From: Kangiellaceae bacterium | Lineage (GTDB): Bacteria > Pseudomonadota > Gammaproteobacteria > Enterobacterales > Kangiellaceae | Direction of reading: 5' to 3' | NCBI GenBank assembly: GCA_026196875.1 | Contig: JAPHTP010000046.1 | Coordinates: forward strand, 1-53,124 | DNA: 53,124 bases | Shown: one piece after another, positions 1 through 9,499 of the stretch | Position numbering within the stretch: the stretch's first letter is position 1 | Layout of the letters: each line of letters starts with the position of its first letter | The notes under the pieces: generated by a model | What the model saw: the letters and a program-made list of their open reading frames with translations, nothing else | Told to the model about the DNA's origin: nothing | Database searches by the model: none | Made by a program: the position numbers and the translations under genes

Positions 1-883
1 AAGAGTACTAAACAGTCTAAATATTCCAGCTCATCCAATGGTAGAAAATGTAAAACCAATTTTAAGTAATTACAAACAAGTCAGCCGAGAATTCCAAAGT
101 CACGACTCGCAAGTCCAATTCGGCAATACAACCATTGGCGGCGGCAACTTCGCAATTATTGCAGGACCTTGTGCGGTGGAAAATAGGGAACAAATGATGG
201 CTTCCGCGGCACTTGTGAAAAAGCATGGCGCGGTAGGTCTTCGTGGCGGAGCATTTAAACCAAGAACTTCGCCATATAGTTTTCAAGGACTAGAAGAAGA
301 AGGATTGAAGTTACTGCAAGAAGCTTCTAGAGAATATGGTATCCCCTGTGTGACAGAAATTATCGACTCAGCCCATGTTGAAATGATGGAGCAATATGTA
401 GATGCATTTCAAGTAGGTGCACGCAACATGCAAAACTTTAAATTGCTTAAAGCTGTTGGACAAAGCCAAAAACCAACTATTTTAAAGCGCGGTATGTCAG
501 CCACCATTGAAGAGTTATTGCTAGCGGCCGAGTACATTTATGCAGAGGGTAATAAAAATGTCGTGATATGTGAACGCGGCATTCGCACTTTTGAAAAAGC
601 GACCCGTAATACTTTAGATTTGAATGCTGTGGCATACATCAAAACTAAAAGCCACCTTCCAGTTATCGTAGATCCCTCTCACGGCACTGGTATAAGAGAG
701 TTAGTCGCCCCAATGGCAAAAGCGGCAGTAGCTTGTGGTGCAGACGGCGTCATAGTAGAAGCTCACTATAATCCTCAGGTCGCATTATCAGATGGCCAAC
801 AGTCTTTGGATGAAAACGACTTTGCCAATTTGATGAAAGAACTTGCCCCATTTATTGAAGCTGCCGGCAAAACAGCCGCCTAA
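1..883 (+). CDS. aroF: 3-deoxy-7-phosphoheptulonate synthase, type I-beta (5' end outside window)
   Basis: Catalyses condensation of phosphoenolpyruvate and erythrose-4-phosphate, the first step of the shikimate pathway. The barrel shows the I-beta signatures [50 protein letters not shown] and VDPSHGTG. The first ATG is at 38, but the frame is open to the left edge. The residues before and around it (ending in NYKQVSREF) align with the linker that follows the N-terminal ferredoxin-like domain in Thermotoga-type enzymes, and no ribosome-binding site precedes that ATG. I therefore read this as the C-terminal ~290 residues of a longer protein whose regulatory domain lies outside the window. It sits 31 bp ahead of trpE, which suggests a tryptophan-dedicated isozyme (inference). 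Confidence 0.92.
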   Translation, partial: RVLNSLNIPAHPMVENVKPILSNYKQVSREFQSHDSQVQFGNTTIGGGNFAIIAGPCAVENREQMMASAALVKKHGAVGLRGGAFKPRTSPYSFQGLEEEGLKLLQEASREYGIPCVTEIIDSAHVEMMEQYVDAFQVGARNMQNFKLLKAVGQSQKPTILKRGMSATIEELLLAAEYIYAEGNKNVVICERGIRTFEKATRNTLDLNAVAYIKTKSHLPVIVDPSHGTGIRELVAPMAKAAVACGADGVIVEAHYNPQVALSDGQQSLDENDFANLMKELAPFIEAAGKTAA

Positions 884-914
884 TGAATAGCAATCAAGTT
901 TAAGGGAAATACCA

Positions 915-2603
915 ATGTATAAAGATAACTTAATTGCTCCAAGCCAAAGCAACATAGAGACCTTTGGGAAGGTGAAAACAATTTCTAAAGATATTGGCAC
1001 CTCTTTAAATCCGGTTGAGCTTTTTGACGGATTATCTCGTTCACTCGCGTTGAATAACAATATGTTGCTGGAATCTAGTGAGATTGATTCGAAGGAAAAC
1101 CTTAAAAGTATTTTAATGCTCAAGGCCGCAGTAAGAATTGAGTGCAATCAACAACAAGTTGTGATTGAAGCGCTAACGCCTAATGGTGAAAGTGTGATTG
1201 AAATTCTAGCTAAGCCTCTGAAATCAAACTCAGCAATTCATTGCATTTATCATGAGAAATCGGTAATTGCGGTTGAATTTAAACAGAAGCAAGAAATTCT
1301 TGATGAAGACTCAAGGCTAAAACGCCCTTCTCCTTCTGATATTTTAAGGATGCTTAAACAAGGCTTTCACAATCAACCTAATAATGAATTTGCGGTTTTT
1401 CTTTGCGGTCTATTTGCATTTGACTTTATTGAATCTTTTGAAAAACTCCCTCAAGTTAATAAAGGACAAAACACTTGCCCAGACTTTGTTTTCTATCTTG
1501 CCGAAACATTGATGGTTATTGACCACAAGAGAAATACCTGTCGCCTACTTTCCAATCAGTTTATCGGAGAAATAGAAAGTGAAAACGTATATTTTGAACT
1601 GGCGAGAGAGTTTAAGACATTTGAAGATACAATCACCCAATTAACAAAGTCCAGCCGGGATGAAGATAAAAAGCTACCACAGCCTCTACATAGACTGGTG
1701 CAACAATCTTCTGACGAAGACCAAGTAGAAGTTAACCTGGACGACGAAAGCTACCAAGACCTGGTAACTGAGTTAAAACAAAACATAGTTGAAGGTGACG
1801 TATTTCAAGTGGTTCCGTCAAGAACTTTCTCACTTGCATGCCACTCACCGATTGAAAGCTACAAACAACTTAAGTCAGCGAATCCTAGCCCTTATATGTT
1901 CTATATGCAGGACAAGGATTTCTGTCTTTTCGGCGCTTCACCAGAAAGCGCATTGAAATTTACAGCTAAAACTAGAGACGTTTTACTCTATCCAATTGCA
2001 GGTACCCGGCCGCGTGGTAGAGCTGACTCAGGTGAAATCGATTTAGATCTCGATGCGCGTTTGGAAGCAGAGTTAAAGTTAGACGAAAAAGAAGTTGCTG
2101 AACATATGATGCTGGTTGACCTTGCTCGTAATGATATTTCTCGAATCGCTGAACCTGGAACTACGCATGTACCCAAGTTATTAGCGGTAGATCGCTATTC
2201 ACAAGTCATGCACTTAGTCTCTTGCGTTCAAGGCAAGCTTAGAAATGATTTGGATGCTCTACACGCTTACTTAGCCTGTATGAATATGGGAACGCTTACC
2301 GGAGCTCCAAAAATTAAAGCGACTGAATTATTGCGTAAAGCTGAAAACGCTCGGCGAGGAAGCTATGGCGGCGCGGTGGGTTATATCAATGGCAATGGTG
2401 ATATGGATACCTGCATCGTAATACGAGCCGCATTCTACAAAGATGGTGTCGCGCATGTTCAAGCTGGCGCAGGTATCGTATTTGACTCTGTACCGAAATT
2501 AGAAGCACTGGAAACAACAAACAAAGCAAAAGCGGTAATCAACGCAGTACTAGCAGCTAATCATGAGATCCACGCGCATAAAAATAATGCGGAGGTTTTC
2601 TAA
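915..2603 (+). CDS. trpE: Anthranilate synthase component I
   Basis: Converts chorismate plus ammonia or glutamine (with TrpG) to anthranilate, the first committed step to tryptophan. 562 residues. Near residue 53 the LLESSEID stretch matches the LLES motif of the tryptophan feedback site. The C-terminal chorismate-binding half shows GDVFQVVPSRTF, NPSPYMFYM, GASPESALK, PIAGTRPRG, LVDLARND, GTLTGAPKIKA and YGGAVGY. The ATG at 915 follows AAGGGAAAT. The stop overlaps the trpG start by one base (TAATG), which implies translational coupling to the glutaminase subunit. The protein is a little longer than the roughly 520-residue E. coli enzyme, largely through charged linkers before the catalytic half. 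Confidence 0.97.
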   Translation: MYKDNLIAPSQSNIETFGKVKTISKDIGTSLNPVELFDGLSRSLALNNNMLLESSEIDSKENLKSILMLKAAVRIECNQQQVVIEALTPNGESVIEILAKPLKSNSAIHCIYHEKSVIAVEFKQKQEILDEDSRLKRPSPSDILRMLKQGFHNQPNNEFAVFLCGLFAFDFIESFEKLPQVNKGQNTCPDFVFYLAETLMVIDHKRNTCRLLSNQFIGEIESENVYFELAREFKTFEDTITQLTKSSRDEDKKLPQPLHRLVQQSSDEDQVEVNLDDESYQDLVTELKQNIVEGDVFQVVPSRTFSLACHSPIESYKQLKSANPSPYMFYMQDKDFCLFGASPESALKFTAKTRDVLLYPIAGTRPRGRADSGEIDLDLDARLEAELKLDEKEVAEHMMLVDLARNDISRIAEPGTTHVPKLLAVDRYSQVMHLVSCVQGKLRNDLDALHAYLACMNMGTLTGAPKIKATELLRKAENARRGSYGGAVGYINGNGDMDTCIVIRAAFYKDGVAHVQAGAGIVFDSVPKLEALETTNKAKAVINAVLAANHEIHAHKNNAEVF

Positions 2604-3283
2604 TGACAAAACCTACTCAGATTATCATGATTGATAACTATGACTCATTCACCTATAACTTGGTAAATCAATTTAGACAACTCGATTTGGAAGTCGTTAT
2701 CTTCCGTAATGATACGCCGATCGATCGAATTTTCACCGCTCAGAGACTATCTGAAAATAATTGTGTCATCGTTATCTCACCGGGCCCCGGAAATCCCAGC
2801 ACTGCGGGGAATTCATTGAAGATCATCGAAAAGTTTTCCGGTCAACTACCAATCTTGGGGATCTGTCTTGGGCACCAATCGATTGTGCAGTACTTCGGAG
2901 GAAAAATAGATGGTGCTACCGAAATTGTACATGGCAAGGCGGACCGTATTGAAACAACTGACCACCCTGTTTTTGAGAGTCTAACCCAAACTTTCCAGGC
3001 AGCCAGGTACCATTCTCTAGTCGCGGCAGAAGTGCCCGACTGTTTAGAAGTTATTGCATGCTGTAATAATGAAATTACTAAAGAAGTCATGGCTGTCGTG
3101 CATAAAAAGCAAAAAGTACTAGGGTTTCAATTTCATCCTGAATCAATCCTAACTACCCATGGTCGAAACTTGTTGAAAGAGTCGATTCGCTGGTTACTTT
3201 CTTCCAAAGGTAACCATAAGAATTCGAAGCGGACAAAGGCTAAATCAAACGTTAAAGCAAAAATTAAAGCAACAGCCGCATAA
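2603..3283 (+). CDS. trpG: Anthranilate synthase component II (glutamine amidotransferase)
   Basis: Type 1 glutamine amidotransferase that supplies ammonia to TrpE. Visible signatures are IDNYDSFTYN at the N-terminus, ISPGPGNP (oxyanion region), GICLGHQ with the nucleophilic Cys, and FQFHPES with the catalytic His-Glu. The start overlaps the trpE stop (TAATG) and is preceded by GCGGAGG inside trpE. The amidotransferase domain ends near residue 200. A further ~25 residues are rich in Lys, Ala, Asn and Ser with no evident fold, unlike the typical ~190-200 residue subunit. It is a stand-alone TrpG, not fused to TrpD as in E. coli. Confidence 0.96.
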   Translation: MTKPTQIIMIDNYDSFTYNLVNQFRQLDLEVVIFRNDTPIDRIFTAQRLSENNCVIVISPGPGNPSTAGNSLKIIEKFSGQLPILGICLGHQSIVQYFGGKIDGATEIVHGKADRIETTDHPVFESLTQTFQAARYHSLVAAEVPDCLEVIACCNNEITKEVMAVVHKKQKVLGFQFHPESILTTHGRNLLKESIRWLLSSKGNHKNSKRTKAKSNVKAKIKATAA

Positions 3284-3312
3284 ACGATTTACAATTTAGG
3301 AAGAAATTTAAA

Positions 3313-4347
3313 ATGACAGCATTAGAGAAAACAATAGAGTTACAGAATCGAATTTTTGACAAACGCGACCTAACCCAAGAAGAAGCTGAAAACGTATTTT
3401 CGCAATTTGTTAAAGGAGAACAGGAAGCAATAAATATTGCAGCTTTTCTGGTTGGCCTAAAAATGAAAGGCGAAACGCCCGCTGAGGTTGCTGGAGCTGC
3501 GCAAGCATTAAGGACTCAAGCTAATCCGTTCGCCAAACCTGATTACGTTACAGCAGATAGCTGCGGTACAGGAGGAAGTGGAAAACACACCTTAAACATA
3601 TCTACGCTGGTAAGTTTAATTGCGTCAGTGAAAGGAATGAAGATGGTTAAGCACGGCAATCGTTCGATTTCAAGTAAGTGTGGTTCGGCAGATGTACTAG
3701 AGCAACTTAATGTTAAGATTGACATGTCTCCAGAAACAGCCAGAAAATGCCTTGATCAGGTTGGAGCAACATTTCTCTTTGCGCCTCTTTACCATACTGG
3801 CGTTAAACATGTAATGCCCATTAGAAATGCTTTGAAGACGCGTACCATTTTTAACTTACTTGGACCACTAATTAATCCATCAAATCCTGAGTATCAACTG
3901 ATGGGAATTTATGCACCTGAATTTGCGTATGCAGCTGCAGAATCCTTACGTTTGTCTGGCTGCAAATCTGCGATGGTTGTAAACAGTTTAGGTTGCGATG
4001 AAATAACGCTCGCGGGTCCAACTAAAGTGGCCGAGTTGAAAGATGGAAATATTAACGAGTACGAATTAACAGCATCGGACTTTGGGTTAAATGAAGTCCC
4101 GCTTTCTGCCTTATTTGGCGGCGATCCAAAAGAAAATGCCGATAAATTTGTTGAGGTACTTAAAGGTAAAGCAGAACAACCTATCATAGACACCGTGGCG
4201 GCGAATGCTGGTGCGCTCTTTTACTTATCGGGAAATAGCACAACCTTAAAACAAGGCGTAATTGATGCAAAAGATATTATCGAAAATGGCCAAGCGTTTG
4301 AGAAGTTGCTCGCGCTAGCCGAGATTAGTAACTCAGGAGCTTCATAA
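3313..4347 (+). CDS. trpD: Anthranilate phosphoribosyltransferase
   Basis: Transfers phosphoribosyl from PRPP to anthranilate. 344 residues, normal for the family. The N-terminal helical domain is followed by the glycine-rich PRPP loop DSCGTGGSGKHTLNIST, then KHGNRSISSKCGSADVLE and NLLGPLINP. The ATG at 3313 follows AGGAAGAAATTTAAA, about 30 bp after trpG. Its stop overlaps the trpCF start by one base (TAATG), so the two are probably translationally coupled. Confidence 0.97.
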   Translation: MTALEKTIELQNRIFDKRDLTQEEAENVFSQFVKGEQEAINIAAFLVGLKMKGETPAEVAGAAQALRTQANPFAKPDYVTADSCGTGGSGKHTLNISTLVSLIASVKGMKMVKHGNRSISSKCGSADVLEQLNVKIDMSPETARKCLDQVGATFLFAPLYHTGVKHVMPIRNALKTRTIFNLLGPLINPSNPEYQLMGIYAPEFAYAAAESLRLSGCKSAMVVNSLGCDEITLAGPTKVAELKDGNINEYELTASDFGLNEVPLSALFGGDPKENADKFVEVLKGKAEQPIIDTVAANAGALFYLSGNSTTLKQGVIDAKDIIENGQAFEKLLALAEISNSGAS

Positions 4348-5738
4348 TGTCTTCAGGTAAAAAAGATGTACTGGCCGAAATAGTCGTTAACAAAAAAATC
4401 GAAGTTGCGAAAAGAAAGAGTAAAATTCCTTTTGAGACACTCAAAGCTCAAACAGTCAAATCTGAGAGAAGTCTAGCTGAAGCACTTTCCAACGATCGGG
4501 CAGACTTTATTCTTGAGTGTAAGAAGGCCTCTCCTTCTAAAGGGCTGATCCGTAAAAATTTCGATTTAGAAAAAATACTTAATCAGTATAAAGACTTTGC
4601 TAGTGCAGTATCCGTATTAACAGACGAAAAATATTTTCAGGGAAAGCTCGAATACGTTACCAAAGCTTCACAAACGATTAAACAACCTATTTTGTGCAAA
4701 GACTTTTTTGTCGACATTTATCAAGTATATGAAGCTAGATATTATGGTGCTGATGCTATTTTGCTCATGCTATCAGTATTAGAAGACAGTGAGTACCGTG
4801 AACTCGCTGAAATCGCTAATCAGTTAAACCTTGATATTCTTACCGAAGTTCATAGTGAGAAAGAACTAGCGAGGGCACTCGCATTAGACGCAAAAATTAT
4901 TGGTATCAATAATCGTAACTTGAAAAACTTGAGCATTAACTTAGCGACTACTGAAAACCTGGCTAACAAAATTCCGGATAATAAGTTAGTCATATCCGAG
5001 TCAGGTATTCAAACGCATACAGATGTGAGACGCTTATCCCCAATGGTTAATGGCTTCCTAATCGGCTCGAGCATTATGGCTGAAGATAATATTCGCCATC
5101 ATCTAAAATCATTGATTTTTGGTAATGTGAAAATTTGTGGATTGACTCGACCTGAAGACGCAGTGAGCGTTGATAATGCTGGTGGCAACTACGGCGGATT
5201 TATTTTTTACCCTCCATCGCCGAGAAATATTGATGTTGATGAAGCAGTAAAAATCGTTGACGCGGTAAAACTCAATTATGTTGGAGTGTTCGTTAATGAA
5301 GAAATTTCTATCATTGCCAATGCCGCCAAGCAACTAGGGCTCTACGCAGTCCAATTGCACGGTAAAGAGTCTAGAGAGTATATTTCGCAGTTACGTAAAT
5401 TACTTAATAGCGAATCGCTCGGGCACACTCAGATCTGGAAAGCACTCCACGTTGCGAATAAAGTCGACTTTATCAAAGATGTTAACGTCGATAGATATCT
5501 TCTCGATACCTATGATGATAGACAACAAGGTGGAACAGGAAAAACTTTCGACTGGAATTTGTTGAAAGATATAGATGCCAATAATGTGATCTTGGCCGGT
5601 GGAATTAATGTTGAAAATATTCGCCACGCCAACAAACAAAACACCTTCGCCATAGATCTGAGTTCAGGTGTCGAGCAAAGCCCTGGAATCAAATCTACGC
5701 AAAAAATTGAAGAAGTGTTTCAGGCATTGCGTTGTTAA
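4347..5738 (+). CDS. trpCF: Bifunctional indole-3-glycerol phosphate synthase / phosphoribosylanthranilate isomerase
   Basis: Two fused TIM barrels carry out the two consecutive steps from phosphoribosylanthranilate to indole-3-glycerol phosphate. Residues ~1-255 are TrpC: ILECKKASPSKGLIR, ILCKDFFVD, GINNRNLKNL and VISESGI. Residues ~256-463 are TrpF: VKICGLTRPEDA, VGVFVNE, VQLHGKES, LLDTYDDRQQGGTGKTFDW and AGGINVENI. At 463 residues it is close to the E. coli fusion (about 453). The fusion is characteristic of gammaproteobacteria. The start overlaps the trpD stop. Confidence 0.97.
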   Translation: MSSGKKDVLAEIVVNKKIEVAKRKSKIPFETLKAQTVKSERSLAEALSNDRADFILECKKASPSKGLIRKNFDLEKILNQYKDFASAVSVLTDEKYFQGKLEYVTKASQTIKQPILCKDFFVDIYQVYEARYYGADAILLMLSVLEDSEYRELAEIANQLNLDILTEVHSEKELARALALDAKIIGINNRNLKNLSINLATTENLANKIPDNKLVISESGIQTHTDVRRLSPMVNGFLIGSSIMAEDNIRHHLKSLIFGNVKICGLTRPEDAVSVDNAGGNYGGFIFYPPSPRNIDVDEAVKIVDAVKLNYVGVFVNEEISIIANAAKQLGLYAVQLHGKESREYISQLRKLLNSESLGHTQIWKALHVANKVDFIKDVNVDRYLLDTYDDRQQGGTGKTFDWNLLKDIDANNVILAGGINVENIRHANKQNTFAIDLSSGVEQSPGIKSTQKIEEVFQALRC

Positions 5739-5803
5739 GTAATTACCGATAGCACTAAAACAGATTGAATAAAGTATTTATTACAAATTTAAACGGAAAA
5801 AAC

Positions 5804-6991
5804 ATGACAAGACTTAATCGATACTTTGGGGACTTTGGCGGGATGTATGTCCCCGAGCTATTAGTTCCAGCATTACTCCAATTGGAAGAGGCTTTTGTGT
5901 CTGCATCAAGTGATGAAGAGTTCAAAAGAGAGTTCTCTGATTTGCTTAAAAATTATGCCGGTCGCCCTACCCCTTTAACTTTAACAAGAAATCTTTCTCC
6001 TAACCCTAATGTAAAGATTTATCTAAAACGTGAAGACCTTTTGCACGGTGGCGCCCACAAAACTAATCAAGTACTAGGTCAAGCGCTTTTGGCAAAGCGA
6101 ATGGGTAAGACGGAAATTATTGCAGAAACAGGAGCTGGGCAACATGGTGTCGCTACGGCAATAGCTTGCTCTTTGCTCGGATTAAAATGCCGTATTTACA
6201 TGGGTGAAGTTGACGTTCAACGCCAGCAACCAAATGTTTTTCGTATGGAGTTAATGGGCGCTAAAGTGATACCAGTTTCTGCAGGCAGTGGCACTCTCAA
6301 AGACGCAGTAAATGAAGCACTAAGAGACTGGTCAGCAACCTACCATAATAGTCACTATCTGTTGGGTACTGCCGCAGGTCCGCACCCTTTTCCTACAATG
6401 GTACGAGAGTTCCAAAAAATGATTGGCGAGGAAGTTCACTCGCAAATTTTAGAAGCTGAAGGGCGATTACCGGATTACGCTATTGCTTGTGTTGGTGGTG
6501 GTTCAAATGCAATTGGTCTGTTTGCAGACTTGATTGACAAGCAGCAAATAAAACTGATTGGTGTTGAACCCGCTGGTAAAGGACTAGATACCCATCAACA
6601 TGGTGCAACTTTATGTAAGGGAACGCTTGGTATTTTGCATGGCTCACATACTTACATTATGCAGACTGATGAAGGCCAGATAGAGGAATCTTACTCGGTA
6701 TCCGCGGGCTTAGATTATCCAGCAGTTGGTCCCCAGCATGCTTATCTAAAAGATATCGGTAGAGTAGAGTATGTAGCTGCTACCGATGAAGAGGCGCTCG
6801 CTGCGTTCCAAAAACTATCAAAAAGCGAAGGTATTATTCCAGCATTAGAATCTTCTCATGCGCTTGCTTACGCATTGAAGTTAGCAGAACAAATAGAAGA
6901 TGGTTCCATTATTGTCGTTAACTTATCAGGGCGCGGAGATAAAGATCTTGCCCATGTTCGTACCATTTTAAATAGTAAGGAGCAGTCATGA
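5804..6991 (+). CDS. trpB: Tryptophan synthase beta chain
   Basis: PLP enzyme joining indole and serine. The start is placed at the ATG at 5804 because the following residues ([18 protein letters not shown]) match the family N-terminus and give 395 residues, against about 397 in E. coli. A TTG at 5765 would add 13 residues with no counterpart. Visible signatures are the PLP-lysine motif [11 protein letters not shown], the substrate loop [13 protein letters not shown], the phosphate-binding [10 protein letters not shown] and the C-terminal NLSGRGDKD. Its TGA stop overlaps the trpA ATG (ATGA), as expected for subunits of one alpha2-beta2 complex. Confidence 0.97.
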   Translation: MTRLNRYFGDFGGMYVPELLVPALLQLEEAFVSASSDEEFKREFSDLLKNYAGRPTPLTLTRNLSPNPNVKIYLKREDLLHGGAHKTNQVLGQALLAKRMGKTEIIAETGAGQHGVATAIACSLLGLKCRIYMGEVDVQRQQPNVFRMELMGAKVIPVSAGSGTLKDAVNEALRDWSATYHNSHYLLGTAAGPHPFPTMVREFQKMIGEEVHSQILEAEGRLPDYAIACVGGGSNAIGLFADLIDKQQIKLIGVEPAGKGLDTHQHGATLCKGTLGILHGSHTYIMQTDEGQIEESYSVSAGLDYPAVGPQHAYLKDIGRVEYVAATDEEALAAFQKLSKSEGIIPALESSHALAYALKLAEQIEDGSIIVVNLSGRGDKDLAHVRTILNSKEQS

Positions 6992-7015
6992 GCAGCAAAA
7001 AAGCAGTCATGAGCA
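6981..7015 (+). repeat. 21-bp tandem duplication at the trpB/trpA junction
   Basis: AGCAGTCATGAGCA occurs at 6981-6994 and again, identically, at 7002-7015, a period of 21 bases. The duplicated unit carries the trpA ATG, so there are two in-frame starts 7 codons apart. Only the first lies just after AAGGAG. Confidence 0.9.
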
Positions 7016-7821
7016 ACAGATATCAATCATGCTTTGAGCATTTAAAACAGAAACAGCAAGGCGCTTTTGTTCCTTTTGTAATGCTAGGAGATCCTAGCTT
7101 GGAGTTGAGTTATCAGATTATCACTCGATTAATTGATAACGGCGCAGACGCATTAGAGCTTGGTATTCCGTTTTCAGATCCAATTGCTGACGGACCAGTC
7201 ATTCAAAAAGCGGCTATTCGAGCACTCGATAATGGCGCGACAGTGGCAAAGTGCTTTGATCTGATTACAAGCATTAGAAAAGATTATCCTGATATCCCAA
7301 TCGGCTTGTTGGTTTATTCTAACTTAGTGGTAGGTAATTCTATCGATGGATTTTATCAACAAGCTGCGGATGCCGGGGTTGATTCTGTGTTAGTAGCGGA
7401 TGTACCTATAATTGAGTCCGATAAATTTATTGACGTTGCCAGCAAATATGATGTTGACCCAATTTTTATCGCTACTCCAAATGCAGGTGAAGAAACACTT
7501 AAAGAAGTTGCTAGTCGCGGTAAAGGTTATACTTATTTACTTAGTCGAGCGGGCGTTACCGGAACTGATGTTAAAGCTGAAATGCCGGTTGATGGGATTA
7601 TAGAAAGTCTCGCTAAGTTTAGCGCCCCACCAGCTCTACTTGGCTTTGGAATTTCAGAACCGGCTCAGGTTAAGCAAGCAATTAAGTCTGGCGCTGATGG
7701 AGCCATCAGTGGTTCTGCAGTGGTTAAAATTATTGAAAATAATCTTGAACAAACTGAAACGATGCTCGATGAGCTTTCTAAGTTTGTTGCTAAGATGAAG
7801 GCTGCAACTTTGAGTACCTAG
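6988..7821 (+). CDS. trpA: Tryptophan synthase alpha chain
   Basis: Cleaves indole-3-glycerol phosphate to indole for TrpB. Signatures are [12 protein letters not shown], the catalytic region [25 protein letters not shown] and LGFGISEP. The ATG at 6988 overlaps the trpB stop and lies 5 bases after TAAGGAG, so it is the likely start. A second ATG at 7009 matches the usual family N-terminus but has no ribosome-binding site. The seven extra residues come from a 21-bp in-frame duplication covering the junction. It is the last gene of the tryptophan operon. Confidence 0.96.
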   Translation: MSSKKAVMSNRYQSCFEHLKQKQQGAFVPFVMLGDPSLELSYQIITRLIDNGADALELGIPFSDPIADGPVIQKAAIRALDNGATVAKCFDLITSIRKDYPDIPIGLLVYSNLVVGNSIDGFYQQAADAGVDSVLVADVPIIESDKFIDVASKYDVDPIFIATPNAGEETLKEVASRGKGYTYLLSRAGVTGTDVKAEMPVDGIIESLAKFSAPPALLGFGISEPAQVKQAIKSGADGAISGSAVVKIIENNLEQTETMLDELSKFVAKMKAATLST

Positions 7822-7950
7822 GTTTGATAATCTTAGCCGCCTCCAGCTCTTTGCTCTGCCTTATAGGGCACCATAGAGGAGGGGAGGAAGCATGTATTCA
7901 ATTAAATCTCAGTTTTGCGATGCAACTCAATTGAGCTGTGAGTCACTCTC

Positions 7951-7980
7951 TCCTCTCCCTCCTCTCCCTCAGGGAGAGGA
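7951..7980. repeat. Pyrimidine-rich repeat with 9-bp stem-loop after the trp operon
   Basis: CCTCTCCCT is repeated in tandem, and TCCTCTCCC (7960-7968) pairs perfectly with GGGAGAGGA (7972-7980) across a 3-base loop. No T-run follows, so it is not a classical intrinsic terminator. It may still block exonucleases or end transcription in another way. The rest of 7822-8117 shows no gene. Confidence 0.6.
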
Positions 7981-8117
7981 TTAGTAAGAGAGCTAGTCTC
8001 GCAAAACCAAACCATAATCTCCTACGATTGCTATAGCCAATCTCTGATACCGGTTTGTTTAATTTTCAAGCATAGTACTCAGCCTATTCTTTAGCAGCAA
8101 TTCATGGACGGATTTCA

Positions 8118-8966
8118 ATGAATATAAAATATCTTCCCGGACTCATCGCATTTCTTTGTGGCACTTCAAACTTTGCTTTCGCTGAAAAAGTCGATACGCC
8201 CCAACTCTTGTTAGCTAAGGAATATAAACAAGAAACGGATATATCTCAGTTCTGGATTAGCGAAAAACTTGACGGTGTTCGTGCATTTTGGAACGGTAAG
8301 CAGCTGATTACCCGCCAAGGAAATACTCTCAATGCACCATCATGGTTTACTAAGGATTTTCCTTCTTCTCACCTTGATGGAGAGTTATGGATTGCACGTC
8401 GCCTTTTTGAAAAGCTATCAGGGACTGTAAGAAAAAATGAGCCGGTAGAGAGCGAATGGAAATTAGTAAAGTATATGGTGTTCGATAAGCCAGACAGCCT
8501 CCAAAGTTTTACCAATCGAATTACAGAACTCAAGACTACTATCAAGCAGTCAAACTCTCCGTATTTAAGACTTGTCGAACAGCAAAAGGTTAAGTCTCAA
8601 AAAGACCTTGACCGATTGTTAAACTCAGTAATTGCCAAAGGTGGGGAAGGATTAATGCTGCATCGTGGCGACTCACTTTACCAAGGTAAACGCTCTAACG
8701 ATTTGCAAAAACTAAAAACTCACCAAGATGCGGAAGCAAAGGTTGTAGCACACCTACCTGCTAGAGGAAAATTTGAAGGTATGATGGGTAGTTTGCTGGT
8801 TGAAACCAATGAAGGAAAGCAGTTTAAGATTGGAACAGGTTTTACCATTCACCAAAGGAAAAACCCACCGGAGATTGGAGATATTATTACATTCCGATAC
8901 CGAGGTTTTACCAATAAGGGAACTCCCAAGTTCGCTAGCTTTTTAAGGATTAGGGAAGATTTTTAG
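8118..8966 (+). CDS. Periplasmic ATP-dependent DNA ligase (Lig E-like)
   Basis: Seals DNA nicks using ATP. 282 residues: a signal peptide (hydrophobic stretch ~5-20 ending in FAFA), then a minimal ligase with no BRCT or zinc domain. Motif I is EKLDGVRA with the adenylated Lys at ~50. Others are DGELW (motif III), GEGLMLH (motif IV) and LQKLKTH (motif V). The C-terminal OB domain includes GKFEGMMGS. Small exported ligases of this kind (Lig E in Haemophilus, Neisseria and Vibrio) are thought to act on extracellular or incoming DNA, possibly with competence or biofilm DNA. Nothing next to it here supports a specific role. It converges with the MAPEG gene 4 bp away. Confidence 0.9.
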   Translation: MNIKYLPGLIAFLCGTSNFAFAEKVDTPQLLLAKEYKQETDISQFWISEKLDGVRAFWNGKQLITRQGNTLNAPSWFTKDFPSSHLDGELWIARRLFEKLSGTVRKNEPVESEWKLVKYMVFDKPDSLQSFTNRITELKTTIKQSNSPYLRLVEQQKVKSQKDLDRLLNSVIAKGGEGLMLHRGDSLYQGKRSNDLQKLKTHQDAEAKVVAHLPARGKFEGMMGSLLVETNEGKQFKIGTGFTIHQRKNPPEIGDIITFRYRGFTNKGTPKFASFLRIREDF

Positions 8967-8970
8967 ATCT

Positions 8971-9357
8971 CTAAGTAAATACCTCAGTTAAAGCGATTAT
9001 TGCTACCGCGGCTTGAAGTAAATAAGTCATTGCTGCACCTAAGCGCCGGGCAACGTGTATTTTGAGTATGATGCCCAAGGCGTGCGCAATACGGGCAGCT
9101 GTAAAAGTAGCCATAATAATATTTATTTGCAACGGCGAATAATTAATAACCATAAGTGCCAAAATGACTAAAGCGAAAATTGGAAATTGCTCTACCGCGT
9201 TTGCATGTGCGCGAATGGCTCTGAATAGCTGCTTATTATCGCCATCACCGTACGCAATTTTATATCTCATACGGAGGCTTGATACGTAGCCGGCCAAGCC
9301 AAGTAGTAATAGAGAGTTAAGAGAGACGAAAACTACGAACCATGAATATTTTTCCAT
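8971..9357 (-). CDS. MAPEG family membrane protein
   Basis: 128 residues with about four hydrophobic segments (residues ~5-25, 57-77, 78-95, 105-125). The central RAHANAVEQFPIF and ARIAHALG elements are characteristic of the MAPEG superfamily, membrane proteins of eicosanoid and glutathione metabolism. In bacteria their substrates are mostly unknown. AAAAAGGAAC precedes the ATG. Transcribed alone, convergent with the ligase gene. Confidence 0.85.
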   Translation of the reverse strand: MEKYSWFVVFVSLNSLLLLGLAGYVSSLRMRYKIAYGDGDNKQLFRAIRAHANAVEQFPIFALVILALMVINYSPLQINIIMATFTAARIAHALGIILKIHVARRLGAAMTYLLQAAVAIIALTEVFT

Positions 9358-9499
9358 CTTTGTTCCTTTTTGAACTTTAAATAAGGTGATTAAATTTTTA
9401 GGCTAGTAAACGAGGGAATGCTTCATTCTAAACGCATTTCCTGTTTATAAATAACATCGAGTTCAAAGGCGCAGACACCGCGTCCCTTGGAACGATTTA

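Noticed and set aside
7951-7980. CRISPR-like or terminator reading of the pyrimidine repeat after trpA
   Set aside because: Only two 9-bp units and one hairpin, no spacers, and no T-run.
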